Source: Halorussus vallis (GTDB taxonomy: Archaea > Halobacteriota > Halobacteria > Halobacteriales > Haladaptataceae). Taken from it: a stretch of DNA of 64,000 nt. Both the position numbers and the translations under genes were made by a program. Location: contig NZ_CP100000.1 in the NCBI RefSeq assembly GCF_024138165.1, positions 1,116,001 to 1,180,000 on the forward strand, in the 5' to 3' direction. Below the pieces are notes generated by a model. The model did no database searches, had not been told where the DNA came from, and saw only the letters and a list, made by a program, of their open reading frames with translations. Shown here one piece after another: positions 51,713 through 58,903 of the stretch; the stretch's first letter is position 1, and every line of letters starts with the position of its first letter.

Positions 51713-52099
51713 TCAGCCCTCGACGTCCTCTTCGGCGAGCACCGATTCGACGGCGGAAGCGAGTTCCTTGAACAGGTCCATCTCCATCTCGTCGGTCGTC
51801 ACGAACGCGCCGTGGTCGCCGACGATGACCCGAGTGAGGTAGCCGCGGTCGAACACGCGGATGATGAACCGGTAGTCGCCGAGTTCGGTGTCGCTGTAGA
51901 CCTGCTGGGTTTGGAAGCCCAGTCGCTCGTTGTCGGCGAACCCGACCACGTCGGCGCCGGCTTCGAGGTCGTCGCGGAGGTACAGCTGTTCGGCCTCGTC
52001 GGCGGTGAAGTAGGTGATACTCCGGAGTTCGTCCCCGACGCTGGTCCGGCAGACGCTGACGAGCTGGTCGGTGAGGTCGTCGGGTTCGTTGTCGGGCAT
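51713..52099 (-). CDS. Uncharacterised haloarchaeal 128-aa protein
   Basis: An acidic soluble protein: DLTDQLVSVCRTSVGDELRS, ITYFTADEAEQLYLRDDLEA, then strands YRFIIRVFDRGYLTRVIVGD and a final helix DLFKELASAVESVLAEED. It resembles haloarchaeal proteins of a DUF7522-like family by memory; function unknown. Its overall layout is similar to the 32519 protein. The ATG at 52099 fits. Divergent from the NUDIX gene. Confidence 0.65.
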   Translation of the reverse strand: MPDNEPDDLTDQLVSVCRTSVGDELRSITYFTADEAEQLYLRDDLEAGADVVGFADNERLGFQTQQVYSDTELGDYRFIIRVFDRGYLTRVIVGDHGAFVTTDEMEMDLFKELASAVESVLAEEDVEG

Positions 52100-52249
52100 G
52101 TTTCCCCGTTCGTCGTACAGCCGAAAAGGACTATTGGCGACGAAAGAGAACGAACGCCGATTTCGGCGGGTCGCCTGCTCTCGGACCGTCGCCGAGTCGA
52201 ATTCGCGACCGACGCGCTTTTGACTCGGCCGGCCATCTCTCCCGAATCT

Positions 52250-52681
52250 ATGACCGACCGCCGCATCCGAGTCGTCGCGCGTGGCCTCGTCCGTCGCGGC
52301 GAGGAACTCCTCGTCGCCCGCGAACGCGACTCGGCCGGCGGCGACCCGTTCTACTACCTCCTCGGCGGCGGGGTCGAGTTCGGCGAACGCAGCGAGGACG
52401 CCTTCCGCCGGGAGTTCGACGAGGAACTCGGCGTCGAACTGGAGAACGTCTCGCCGCTCGGGACGTACGAGGACGTGTTCGCCTTCGAGGGCGAAACCCG
52501 CCACGAGGTCTGGCGGGTGTACGAGGCCGACATCGTCGAAGACTGGCCCTACGAGCGCGACGAGTTCGACGCCCACGAACCGGAACTGGCCGAGAAGATA
52601 GAGTGCGTCTGGAAGCGTCAGTCCGCGTTCGCCGAGGAGGACGAGACGCTCTATCCCGAGAATCTGGTCCGGGAGCTGTGA
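52250..52681 (+). CDS. NUDIX hydrolase
   Basis: A 143-aa NUDIX protein. The Nudix box is GGGVEFGERSEDAFRREFDE followed by ELGVEL (GX5EX7REUXEEXGU satisfied, residues about 39-61). It starts IRVVARGLVRRGEELLVARE. The C-terminal part (KIECVWKRQSAFAEEDETLY) is family-typical. It probably hydrolyses a nucleotide diphosphate or ADP-sugar; unresolved. The ATG at 52250 is supported by conserved positions. Convergent with the isomerase gene. Confidence 0.88.
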   Translation: MTDRRIRVVARGLVRRGEELLVARERDSAGGDPFYYLLGGGVEFGERSEDAFRREFDEELGVELENVSPLGTYEDVFAFEGETRHEVWRVYEADIVEDWPYERDEFDAHEPELAEKIECVWKRQSAFAEEDETLYPENLVREL

Positions 52682-52703
52682 GCGGACGGTCGGGGCCGCC
52701 GGG

Positions 52704-53672
52704 TCAGGCCCAGTAGGCCTCGCCTGGTTGGTCGCGGAACACCGCGCGCTGGAGCATCGACACCGCCTTCTCCAAGCCCTCGTTCGAACTCGTCAGCGAG
52801 TCCTCGTGTTCGATGGAGAGCGCGCCGTCGTAATCAACCATCCGGAGCGTGCTCACGATGTCCTTCCAGTGATCCTCGCCGTGGCCGTACCCCACCGAGC
52901 GGAACAGCCACGAGCGGTCGGGTTCCTCGTCGTACGGCGTGGTGTCCAGCACACCCTTGTAGCGGGCGTTGGCGTCGTAGACCTTCGTGTCCTTGGCGTG
53001 GAAGTGGTGGATGGCGTCGTGTTCGCCGAGGAACCGGATGGCGTCGGTGACGTCGATGTCCTGCCAGTAGAGGTGGCTCGGGTCGAAGTTCGCGCCGACG
53101 AACTCGTTGGTCGCCTCGCGCAGTCGGAGCATCCCCGAGGGCTCGTAGACCAGCATGTTCGGGTGCATCTCGATGGCTATCTCGACGCCGTGGTCGGCCG
53201 CGTGTTCCGCGATTTCGGACCAGTAGGGGATGGCTACCTCTTCCCACTGGTAGCGGTGGGCGTCGGCGTGGACGTCGGGCCACGGCGCGGTAATCCAGTT
53301 AGGCGTCTCGTCGTTCGGACTTCCCGCCGGCAGCCCCGAGAAGCACGTGACCGTGTTCACGTCGAGTTGGTCGGCCAGTTCGATGGCCTCCCGGAGTTCG
53401 GTGTCGGCCTCGTCGGCTTTCTCGTCGTCGGGGTGGATGGGGTTGTTGTGCGTCGCCAGCGCCGAGATACGCATCTCGTACTCGTCGAGCAGGTCGTGGA
53501 GTTCCCGCTGAGCCTCCTCGTCGTCGAGGTACTCGTCTCGGGGCAGGTGGGTGTCTCCGGGATGGCCGCCGACGCCGGGTTCGATGGCGTCGACGCCGAT
53601 GCCGTGGAGATACGCCAGCGCGTCTTCGAGCGACTCGCCGTACAACGGTGGAGTGTGAACGCCGATGTCCAT
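52704..53672 (-). CDS. Sugar phosphate isomerase/epimerase (AP endonuclease-2-like TIM barrel)
   Basis: A 322-aa TIM-barrel metal-dependent isomerase: MDIGVHTPPLYGESLEDALA, AIEPGVGGHPGDTHLPRDEY, IAIEMHPNMLVYEPSGMLRL (metal Glu), GANFDPSHLYWQDIDVTDAI, IHHFHAKDTKVYDANARYKG, and ALSIEHEDSLTSSNEGLEKA. Relatives act on xylose-type, inosose or tagatose/psicose sugars. The nearby Gfo/Idh oxidoreductase suggests inositol-like or rare-sugar metabolism, but no operon links them. The ATG at 53672 fits. Confidence 0.88.
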   Translation of the reverse strand: MDIGVHTPPLYGESLEDALAYLHGIGVDAIEPGVGGHPGDTHLPRDEYLDDEEAQRELHDLLDEYEMRISALATHNNPIHPDDEKADEADTELREAIELADQLDVNTVTCFSGLPAGSPNDETPNWITAPWPDVHADAHRYQWEEVAIPYWSEIAEHAADHGVEIAIEMHPNMLVYEPSGMLRLREATNEFVGANFDPSHLYWQDIDVTDAIRFLGEHDAIHHFHAKDTKVYDANARYKGVLDTTPYDEEPDRSWLFRSVGYGHGEDHWKDIVSTLRMVDYDGALSIEHEDSLTSSNEGLEKAVSMLQRAVFRDQPGEAYWA

Positions 53673-53725
53673 ACAGTGTCACGCACCACGGGTGCAGTGA
53701 AAGGAATTACGGGACTCGTCGAACT

Positions 53726-53766
53726 CGCGACCGTCCCGGCGCTCGCCGAGCGCCGGGACGGTCGCG
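53726..53766. repeat. Perfect 19-bp inverted repeat, 3-nt loop
   Basis: CGCGACCGTCCCGGCGCTC, GCC, exact complement, 11 bp past the aMBF1 stop and 54 bp before the isomerase start on the same strand. Terminator-like. Confidence 0.8.
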
Positions 53767-53777
53767 CCGGAGGCGTC

Positions 53778-54275
53778 TCAGCTCTCGACGAGTCTCACGT
53801 CGAGTTCGTCTTCGAGGTTGCGGATGAGCGACCCGCCGACGCCGGCCTGGTTCGCGCGGCTCTGCTCGACCGCCAGCAGGTCCGTCTCGGACACGTCGAG
53901 TCGCTCGGCCAGTTCCTCGCGCCGGAGGCCGGCGTCCTGCCGGGCGGCCTCGACAGTGTCGCCGTAGTCCGACACTAGGTACGGCAACGGGTCGTCGTCG
54001 TAGTTCGTTCCTTCCTCCTCCCAGTGGGACGAGTCGTCGTTGTAGACGCCGCTGGCCTTCGCGGTGTTCTGGGCCGCCCGGCGTCTGCGCTCGCGCTCCT
54101 CGGCGTTCTCGTCGGTCGTCTTCGCGTTGTCGTTGTGCGACGCGCAGTCCGAGCAGACCGCCAGTTCAGCGCCGGCGACGCTCGCCTGCGTCAGCGAGTC
54201 GCTCGACTTCCCGCAGAGTTCGCACGCGCCGCTCCCGCTCCCGCCGGAGGAGCCGCCAGTGGAGTACTTAGCCAT
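53778..54275 (-). CDS. Archaeal multiprotein bridging factor aMBF1
   Basis: A 165-aa transcription/translation-associated factor. After a Gly/Ser-rich start (MAKYSTGGSSGGSGSG) there is a zinc ribbon CELCGKSSDSLTQASV...CSDC. A basic linker (NAEERERRRRAAQNTAKA) and a C-terminal helix-turn-helix of the Cro/XRE class (AARQDAGLRREELAERLDVS, ETDLLAVEQSRANQ) follow. Homologous to eukaryotic MBF1; in archaea it binds the small ribosomal subunit. The ATG at 54275 is the family start. Divergent from the DUF7344 gene across a palindrome. Confidence 0.9.
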   Translation of the reverse strand: MAKYSTGGSSGGSGSGACELCGKSSDSLTQASVAGAELAVCSDCASHNDNAKTTDENAEERERRRRAAQNTAKASGVYNDDSSHWEEEGTNYDDDPLPYLVSDYGDTVEAARQDAGLRREELAERLDVSETDLLAVEQSRANQAGVGGSLIRNLEDELDVRLVES

Positions 54276-54352
54276 GCACCCACGTACGGGCAGGATGCAT
54301 TTCAATACCGCGTTCCGCATCGGTAACGTCGACACCACGGGCGGTCCGCGAA

Positions 54353-54391
54353 CGCCCGTTCGACCGTCGGCGGCCGACGGTCGAACGGGCG
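54353..54391. repeat. Perfect 18-bp inverted repeat in a divergent promoter region
   Basis: CGCCCGTTCGACCGTCGG, CGG, exact complement, lying between the divergent starts of aMBF1 (54275) and the HTH gene (54443). It cannot be a terminator of either; it may form a cruciform or serve as a regulator site. Confidence 0.75.
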
Positions 54392-54442
54392 CGGAAGTAA
54401 GTGCCAAATAACCTTCCCTGCCGACCCGCTTTGGTATAGGGG

Positions 54443-54949
54443 ATGACGACCGATGAGCCAACGGACGACGGAGGGGACGACCCGCCGGACGACCGCGAGG
54501 ACTGTCACTCCGAGGCCGACGGCGTCCGGGAAGCGAAGTCGAGCGCGTCCCCGGAAGCCGTCGAGACGGCGGAAGCGGCCGCGAGCCGCATGTTCGCGGC
54601 GCTGGCCGACGACCGCCGCCGGTTCGCGCTTTACTACCTCCGCGAGGCCGGGTCGGCCACCGTCGAGGAGTTGGCGACCGTCCTCGTCGGCTGGCTGGGC
54701 GCCCGCGAGGAGCCGACGACCGTGACGACGCCCGGCGACCGTCGGTCGGTCCAAGTCTCGCTCGTCCACGCCCACCTGCCGAAACTCGCCGAGGCAGGGC
54801 TGGTCGACTACGACGAGGAGTCCGGAACGGTCACGCTCGAACCCCTCGCCGACTCCGTCGAGCGGACCCTCGACCGCTCGTTCGCGCTCGAACGGGTTCC
54901 CGACTCGGAGTCGGCAGAGAACCGCTCTGACGAGCGTCGAAACCGGTGA
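54443..54949 (+). CDS. DUF7344-type HTH regulator
   Basis: A 168-aa protein. The first 45 residues are acidic low complexity (DGGDDPPDDREDCHSEADG). The HTH unit reads AAASRMFAALADDRRRFALY, YLREAGSATVEELATVLVGW, then VSLVHAHLPKLAEAGLVDYD, the family recognition region. Single-domain counterpart of the gene at 1027. A DICT sensor gene follows 12 bp later on the same strand, so the two probably form an operon: DNA-binding plus sensor. Confidence 0.8.
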   Translation: MTTDEPTDDGGDDPPDDREDCHSEADGVREAKSSASPEAVETAEAAASRMFAALADDRRRFALYYLREAGSATVEELATVLVGWLGAREEPTTVTTPGDRRSVQVSLVHAHLPKLAEAGLVDYDEESGTVTLEPLADSVERTLDRSFALERVPDSESAENRSDERRNR

Positions 54950-54961
54950 CCCCGGACAGCC

Positions 54962-55663
54962 GTGACACTCCGCGAGTTCCTCGATTCGGCCGCGACGCGG
55001 CGCAAGACCCTCACGGTGTTCTCGCCCGACCGGTACGAGACGCTCGCCGAGCACTTCGAGACGCGGAACGTCGCGGTCGAATACGCCGACCTCCCCGACG
55101 ACGGTTCGGGCGGGTTCGTCGTCGTGAGCGAGAGCGGCGAGTTCGTCGGGAGCGTCGGCGAGGCCGCGATTCGCGAACTCGTCGGGCCGGCGACCGCGTT
55201 CGGGACCGCGCCGACCGACGCTACTCGCGCACTGCTGTCGCTGCTCGCCGACACGACGTTCGTCTCGTTCGACAAGCGCCAGATGCTGGCGGCCGCCCGC
55301 GAGATAGAGGACCGGGCGTACCGACGCGGCCTCGGGACGCTCCGGACCGGCTTCCAGCGCCTCTCGGCGCTCCGCCATCAGGAGCGCGTCTACGAGGCGC
55401 TGGCGGCCGAAACCGACCTCGATGTCCACGTCTACGGCCGCCCCGACTGGGACCCGGAGGTCGCCGGCGCGACGGTCCACGAGGCCGACGACGGCGAAAT
55501 CGGCGCGTTCTGGTTCGTCGTCTTCGACGGCGGCGGCGACGACGAACGGGCCTGCGCGCTGGTCGCCGAGGAGCGCGACGCCGGCGGATTCCACGGGTTC
55601 TGGACGTACGACCCCGAGACGGTCGGAGCCATCGACGCCCACCTCGAAGCGACCTACGGGTGA
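54962..55663 (+). CDS. DICT sensory-domain protein
   Basis: A 233-aa soluble protein: LREFLDSAATRRKTLTVFSP, DRYETLAEHFETRNVAVEYA, ADTTFVSFDKRQMLAAAREI and EIGAFWFVVFDGGGDDERAC. This matches the haloarchaeal/cyanobacterial DICT domain, a predicted sensor near diguanylate-cyclase or histidine-kinase modules. The middle helix (ALRHQERVYEALAAETDLDV) links two halves. The GTG start at 54962 follows the upstream stop by 12 bp, supporting co-transcription with the HTH gene. Confidence 0.82.
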   Translation: MTLREFLDSAATRRKTLTVFSPDRYETLAEHFETRNVAVEYADLPDDGSGGFVVVSESGEFVGSVGEAAIRELVGPATAFGTAPTDATRALLSLLADTTFVSFDKRQMLAAAREIEDRAYRRGLGTLRTGFQRLSALRHQERVYEALAAETDLDVHVYGRPDWDPEVAGATVHEADDGEIGAFWFVVFDGGGDDERACALVAEERDAGGFHGFWTYDPETVGAIDAHLEATYG

Positions 55664-55787
55664 GTCCCCGCCGCCGGGTCGACCCAATCGGGACGGGTCC
55701 ACGGCGGCCAATCCGTCGGCGCACGGCGGGAGGAACGACCGAGGGCGAAGCGACAGAGCGAACTACCGGGAGTCGAACGTACGACCG

Positions 55788-56189
55788 ATGACGGAATACT
55801 CGGTCACCACCGAGGTCGACGTCCGGTTCCGCGACCTCGACCCGATGGGACACGTCAACAACGCCGTCTACGCCACGTACCTCGAGGAGGGCCGGACCGC
55901 CTACTTCCGCCGCGTGCTGGACGCGTCGCTCGCAGAGGTCGATACGGTCCTGGCGAGCGTCGAACTCGACTTCCTGCGGTCGGTCGAGTTGGGCGACGAG
56001 GTGACGGTGGCGGCCCGCGTGCCCGAACTCGGCGAGTCGTCGATTCCGATGGAGTACGAGGTCCGGATCGGCGAGGAGGTGGCCGCGACCGGGCGGGCGG
56101 TCCAGGTCGTCTACGACAGCGAGGCCGGCCGACCCCGGCCGATTCCCACCGAGTGGCGCGAGGCCATTCGGGAGTACGAGGGGTTTTAA
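55788..56189 (+). CDS. Acyl-CoA thioesterase (hotdog fold, 4HBT type)
   Basis: A 133-aa hotdog thioesterase: VDVRFRDLDPMGHVNNAVYA (catalytic Asp in DLDPMGHVNN), YLEEGRTAYFRRVLDA, then LDFLRSVELGDEVTVAARVP and a C-terminal VQVVYDSEAGRPRPIP. It hydrolyses short acyl- or 4-hydroxybenzoyl-CoA type thioesters by family. The ATG at 55788 (MTEYSVTTEVDVRF) fits; the sequence upstream in frame is shadow. Transcribed after the DICT gene with a 124-bp gap. Confidence 0.9.
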   Translation: MTEYSVTTEVDVRFRDLDPMGHVNNAVYATYLEEGRTAYFRRVLDASLAEVDTVLASVELDFLRSVELGDEVTVAARVPELGESSIPMEYEVRIGEEVAATGRAVQVVYDSEAGRPRPIPTEWREAIREYEGF

Positions 56190-56324
56190 TCGCGGATTTC
56201 TCCGGGGCGTGAACGGTTTTTCGAGCGACCGTGAGCGTTCGTTAGTCGTTCGTTTCGCGGTTCGAGCGTTCGCGGACTGAACCGTCGTCGTCGTTTATTC
56301 GCTCGCGGCGACACCGTCGACCCA

Positions 56325-56624
56325 GTGACGCCACTCGACGAGCGGCCCGACCGACTCACGCACGACCGGGGCGACGAAACCGACCTCCGCGGACTGCTGG
56401 CACGCGAGCACTGCCGGGTCGGCGCGACCGTCGAGTTCCGTCCGGGCGAAACCGGCGGACGACGGATGTATCAAGCGGTCCCGGTGTGCGTAGACGGCGA
56501 ACCCGCGCAGTTGCTCGTGGGACCGTGGCGGTCGTTCCTCTCCGGAGAACGTGGACGAATCGTCTCGGTAACCGGCGACGAATTCGACGGCCGACTCCTG
56601 ACCGTCACGGTCGCTCGTGAGTGA
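56325..56624 (+). CDS. 99-aa uncharacterised protein
   Basis: An acidic start (DERPDRLTHDRGDETDLRGL) leads into beta-strand-rich sequence (MYQAVPVCVDGEPAQLLVGP; RGRIVSVTGDEFDGRLLTVT), suggesting a small OB- or SH3-like barrel. Family unknown. The start is a GTG at 56325; TTTATT at 56296-56301 is about 25-30 bp upstream, supporting a leaderless gene. Confidence 0.6.
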   Translation: MTPLDERPDRLTHDRGDETDLRGLLAREHCRVGATVEFRPGETGGRRMYQAVPVCVDGEPAQLLVGPWRSFLSGERGRIVSVTGDEFDGRLLTVTVARE

Positions 56625-56766
56625 AGGCGTCGGGGAGCGAGCGAAGCAGTCGCTCGGAAGTTAGCGTCCGAAGGATTGTGCGTGGGTGCAGTCCCAAGGG
56701 ACTCCACCTGCATCGTCCTCGGCGGCGTGGCCGCCTCGGTGTAAGGTGGCAAAGCCACCCGTGCGA
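56625..56766. other. Three consecutive short hairpins downstream of tRNA-Leu(GAG)
   Basis: Read on the minus strand, directly past the tRNA 3' end: GGTGGC-TTT-GCCACC, GGCGGC-CAC-GCCGCC, then AGTCCC-TTG-GGGACT. They may form the structured trailer of the tRNA transcript or an independent RNA. No ORF fits. Confidence 0.45.
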
Positions 56767-56851
<85 letters not shown>

Positions 56852-57056
56852 TCGCGGTGTCTTTCCTGCACTCGTTGGTAGACAGCGGCCGAATAAAAGG
56901 GCTTTCATTTATTGCGGCCGCGCCACCGCCCCGCAGGGGTCACAGTCCCACGGACGCGCCGACCCGGCCAGGGATTGCGGCGCCCTGCGCCGAAGTCCCC
57001 GGTCACCGGCGACCGACAGGGCAAGCCATTTCGTCGCGGACTCCCAACCGTCGTCC

Positions 57057-57614
57057 ATGCAGAGCTTCCTGAAGCGCAACGTGCCGGCGGTGACGGGGGT
57101 CCTGAGCGTCGTCTCGCTGGCGCTGGTGTTCGCCGTGGCGCTGGAGGTGGTGCCGGCCGACGCGCTCCCGCGCGCGCCCGACCCGATCGTCGCCGCGATT
57201 CCGCACGTCAACGCCGCCATCAGCGTCGCGGCGTTCGGCGTTGTCGCGGCGTCGTGGCGCGCGATTCGCCGCGGTGCGGTCGGGCGCCACCGCAAGGGAA
57301 TGCTCGCGGGGGTCGTCCTGTTCGTCGCGTTCCTCGCGCTGTACCTCTATCGCGTCGCGCTGGTAGGACCGACCCACTACCAGGGCCCGGCGGTCGTCGA
57401 GCAGTTCGTCTACTACCCGTTGCTGGCGATTCACATCCTGCTGGCGGTGATCTGTATCCCACTGCTGTACTACGTCCTGCTGCTCGCGCTGACCCGCCCC
57501 ATCTCCGAACTCCCGGCGACGGCCCACCCCCGCGTCGGCCGAGTCGCGGCCTCGCTGTGGCTGACCTCGTTCGCGCTCGGCGTGGTGGTGTATCTGATGT
57601 TGTACGTGTTCTAA
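57057..57614 (+). CDS. DUF420 family membrane protein
   Basis: A 185-aa protein with five helices: VPAVTGVLSVVSLALVFAVA, VAAIPHVNAAISVAAFGVVA, GMLAGVVLFVAFLALYLYRV, VYYPLLAIHILLAVICIPLL and VAASLWLTSFALGVVVYLML. Conserved HVNA and IHILLA fit DUF420, often near heme-copper oxidase assembly genes. Here it stands alone. Function uncertain, possibly respiratory. The ATG at 57057 fits the first helix. Confidence 0.85.
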   Translation: MQSFLKRNVPAVTGVLSVVSLALVFAVALEVVPADALPRAPDPIVAAIPHVNAAISVAAFGVVAASWRAIRRGAVGRHRKGMLAGVVLFVAFLALYLYRVALVGPTHYQGPAVVEQFVYYPLLAIHILLAVICIPLLYYVLLLALTRPISELPATAHPRVGRVAASLWLTSFALGVVVYLMLYVF

Positions 57615-57663
57615 AACCCGACACGAAGTTCGTCTCCGCCCGGTGCCCCGTCATCCGGCCCGC

Positions 57664-57882
57664 TTACTCGTTTCCAACTTCCCCTTCGTACGTCTCCAGC
57701 AGTATCTCCCAGGAGTCGTACCCCGCGTGGTAGTGACTCGCCAGCACCCGACCGTTTCGGCCGAGTTCGATGGCTTCCCGGGGTGCGCGGAGCTGGACCC
57801 ACCGGAGTTCGGGGTGCGGTCGCGACTCGGCCTCCTCGCGGCGCGCCTCTCGCTCGCCGCGGACGGGGTCGTCGCCACTCAT
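57664..57882 (-). CDS. 72-aa small soluble protein
   Basis: A charged start (MSGDDPVRGEREARREEAES) followed by RWVQLRAPREAIELGRNGRV and DSWEILLETYEGEVGNE. The alternation of strands is compatible with a small beta-rich fold. Family not recognised. The ATG at 57882 is the first in frame. Convergent with the DUF420 gene. Confidence 0.55.
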   Translation of the reverse strand: MSGDDPVRGEREARREEAESRPHPELRWVQLRAPREAIELGRNGRVLASHYHAGYDSWEILLETYEGEVGNE

Positions 57883-58030
57883 TGCCTCCGGTTGACGAGT
57901 CGCCGAGCGTTAACGATTTCGGCCGCGACGCCGAGTACCGACGCCAGCGGTCCGAGCGCCGAGGGCGAAGTCGCCTGTCGAACTCTCAGCTTCGCAACCG
58001 TCGCTTCCGACCAGTGCCGATGCCAAGTCT

Positions 58031-58063
58031 GCGACCGCCGGACGGGTCCCGTCCGGCGGTCGC
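58031..58063. repeat. Perfect inverted repeat (15-bp arms)
   Basis: GCGACCGCCGGACGG, GTC, exact complement, in the 209-bp gap between the 72-aa gene and the metallopeptidase gene (both minus strand). Confidence 0.7.
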
Positions 58064-58091
58064 GTCCGGGTAACGATAGGACGAGCGCGGC

Positions 58092-58769
58092 TCACTCGAT
58101 CTGGATGTGTTCGCGGGCGCAGTCGGCGAAGTAGAGGTGATCGCGCTGCTCGTACCCCTCCTTTCTCGGGTCGTTCTTCTCGCCGCAGAGGTTCGTCCCG
58201 CCGCCGCCGTGACCCATCGGCGTTCGGTTCCACGACTTCGTCTCCTCGTCTATCCACGTTCGGCCCCAGGCGTGCTCGTGGCCGCCGTCGTGGAGGTTGT
58301 GGCCGAGTTCGTGGAGCGCGCCGTAGACGCAGTGGCGGGGGTCGTCGGGGGTCACCCACTCGGCGAGGTCGGCGTCCTCCGTGAGCGTCCCGCCGGGCGC
58401 GATGGCGGCCTTCTTGCCGGCGTAGGAGATGCCACCGCCTGCCCGGTCGGTGAGCAGGAGGTTCGAGTCCTTCCGGACGTGGGGCTGTTTCCCCTCCTTG
58501 ATGTGCTCGGACCACTTCTTCAACTGGCGTTGTTTCGCCTCCTTGCCCTTCGCCGTCGGCGGCACGTCCTGGACCGGCGGCAGGTCCCACACCACCCTGT
58601 AGGGGAGGTCGAGGCGGTCGAGCGCGCGCTCGACGTACTTCGCCACCTGCTCTTCGGGGTGGCCTTTCGTCCGTCGCGAGAGGTGGCCAGTCTGGCGCAC
58701 CGACACCTCGACGGTCGGCCGGTCGACGTCGGTCAGTCGGTCGACGTTCGAGAGTTCTTTGACCCGCAT
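58092..58769 (-). CDS. Metzincin-like putative metallopeptidase
   Basis: A 225-aa soluble protein with a zinc-peptidase core: ALHELGHNLHDGGHEHAWGR (HELGH, about residue 151) and, 30 residues on, NRTPMGHGGGG, a plausible Met-turn as in metzincins. The third ligand spacing is one residue longer than the classic HExxHxxGxxH. The N-terminal half (VDRPTVEVSVRQTGHLSRRT) is beta-rich and unknown; there is no signal peptide or membrane segment. The ATG at 58769 precedes MRVKELSNVDRLTDV. Probably intracellular; substrate unknown. Confidence 0.65.
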   Translation of the reverse strand: MRVKELSNVDRLTDVDRPTVEVSVRQTGHLSRRTKGHPEEQVAKYVERALDRLDLPYRVVWDLPPVQDVPPTAKGKEAKQRQLKKWSEHIKEGKQPHVRKDSNLLLTDRAGGGISYAGKKAAIAPGGTLTEDADLAEWVTPDDPRHCVYGALHELGHNLHDGGHEHAWGRTWIDEETKSWNRTPMGHGGGGTNLCGEKNDPRKEGYEQRDHLYFADCAREHIQIE

Positions 58770-58903
58770 CGTCCCCACTCCGGGAGACGCGGGCTTAACC
58801 GCTCTGGCGGACGGAGGCGACGCGAAAACGGACAGAGGACGGATACAGGATGGACGGAGAACGGACGCAAAAGGACGGAGAACCGAAGCGAACGAAGGGC
58901 GCG

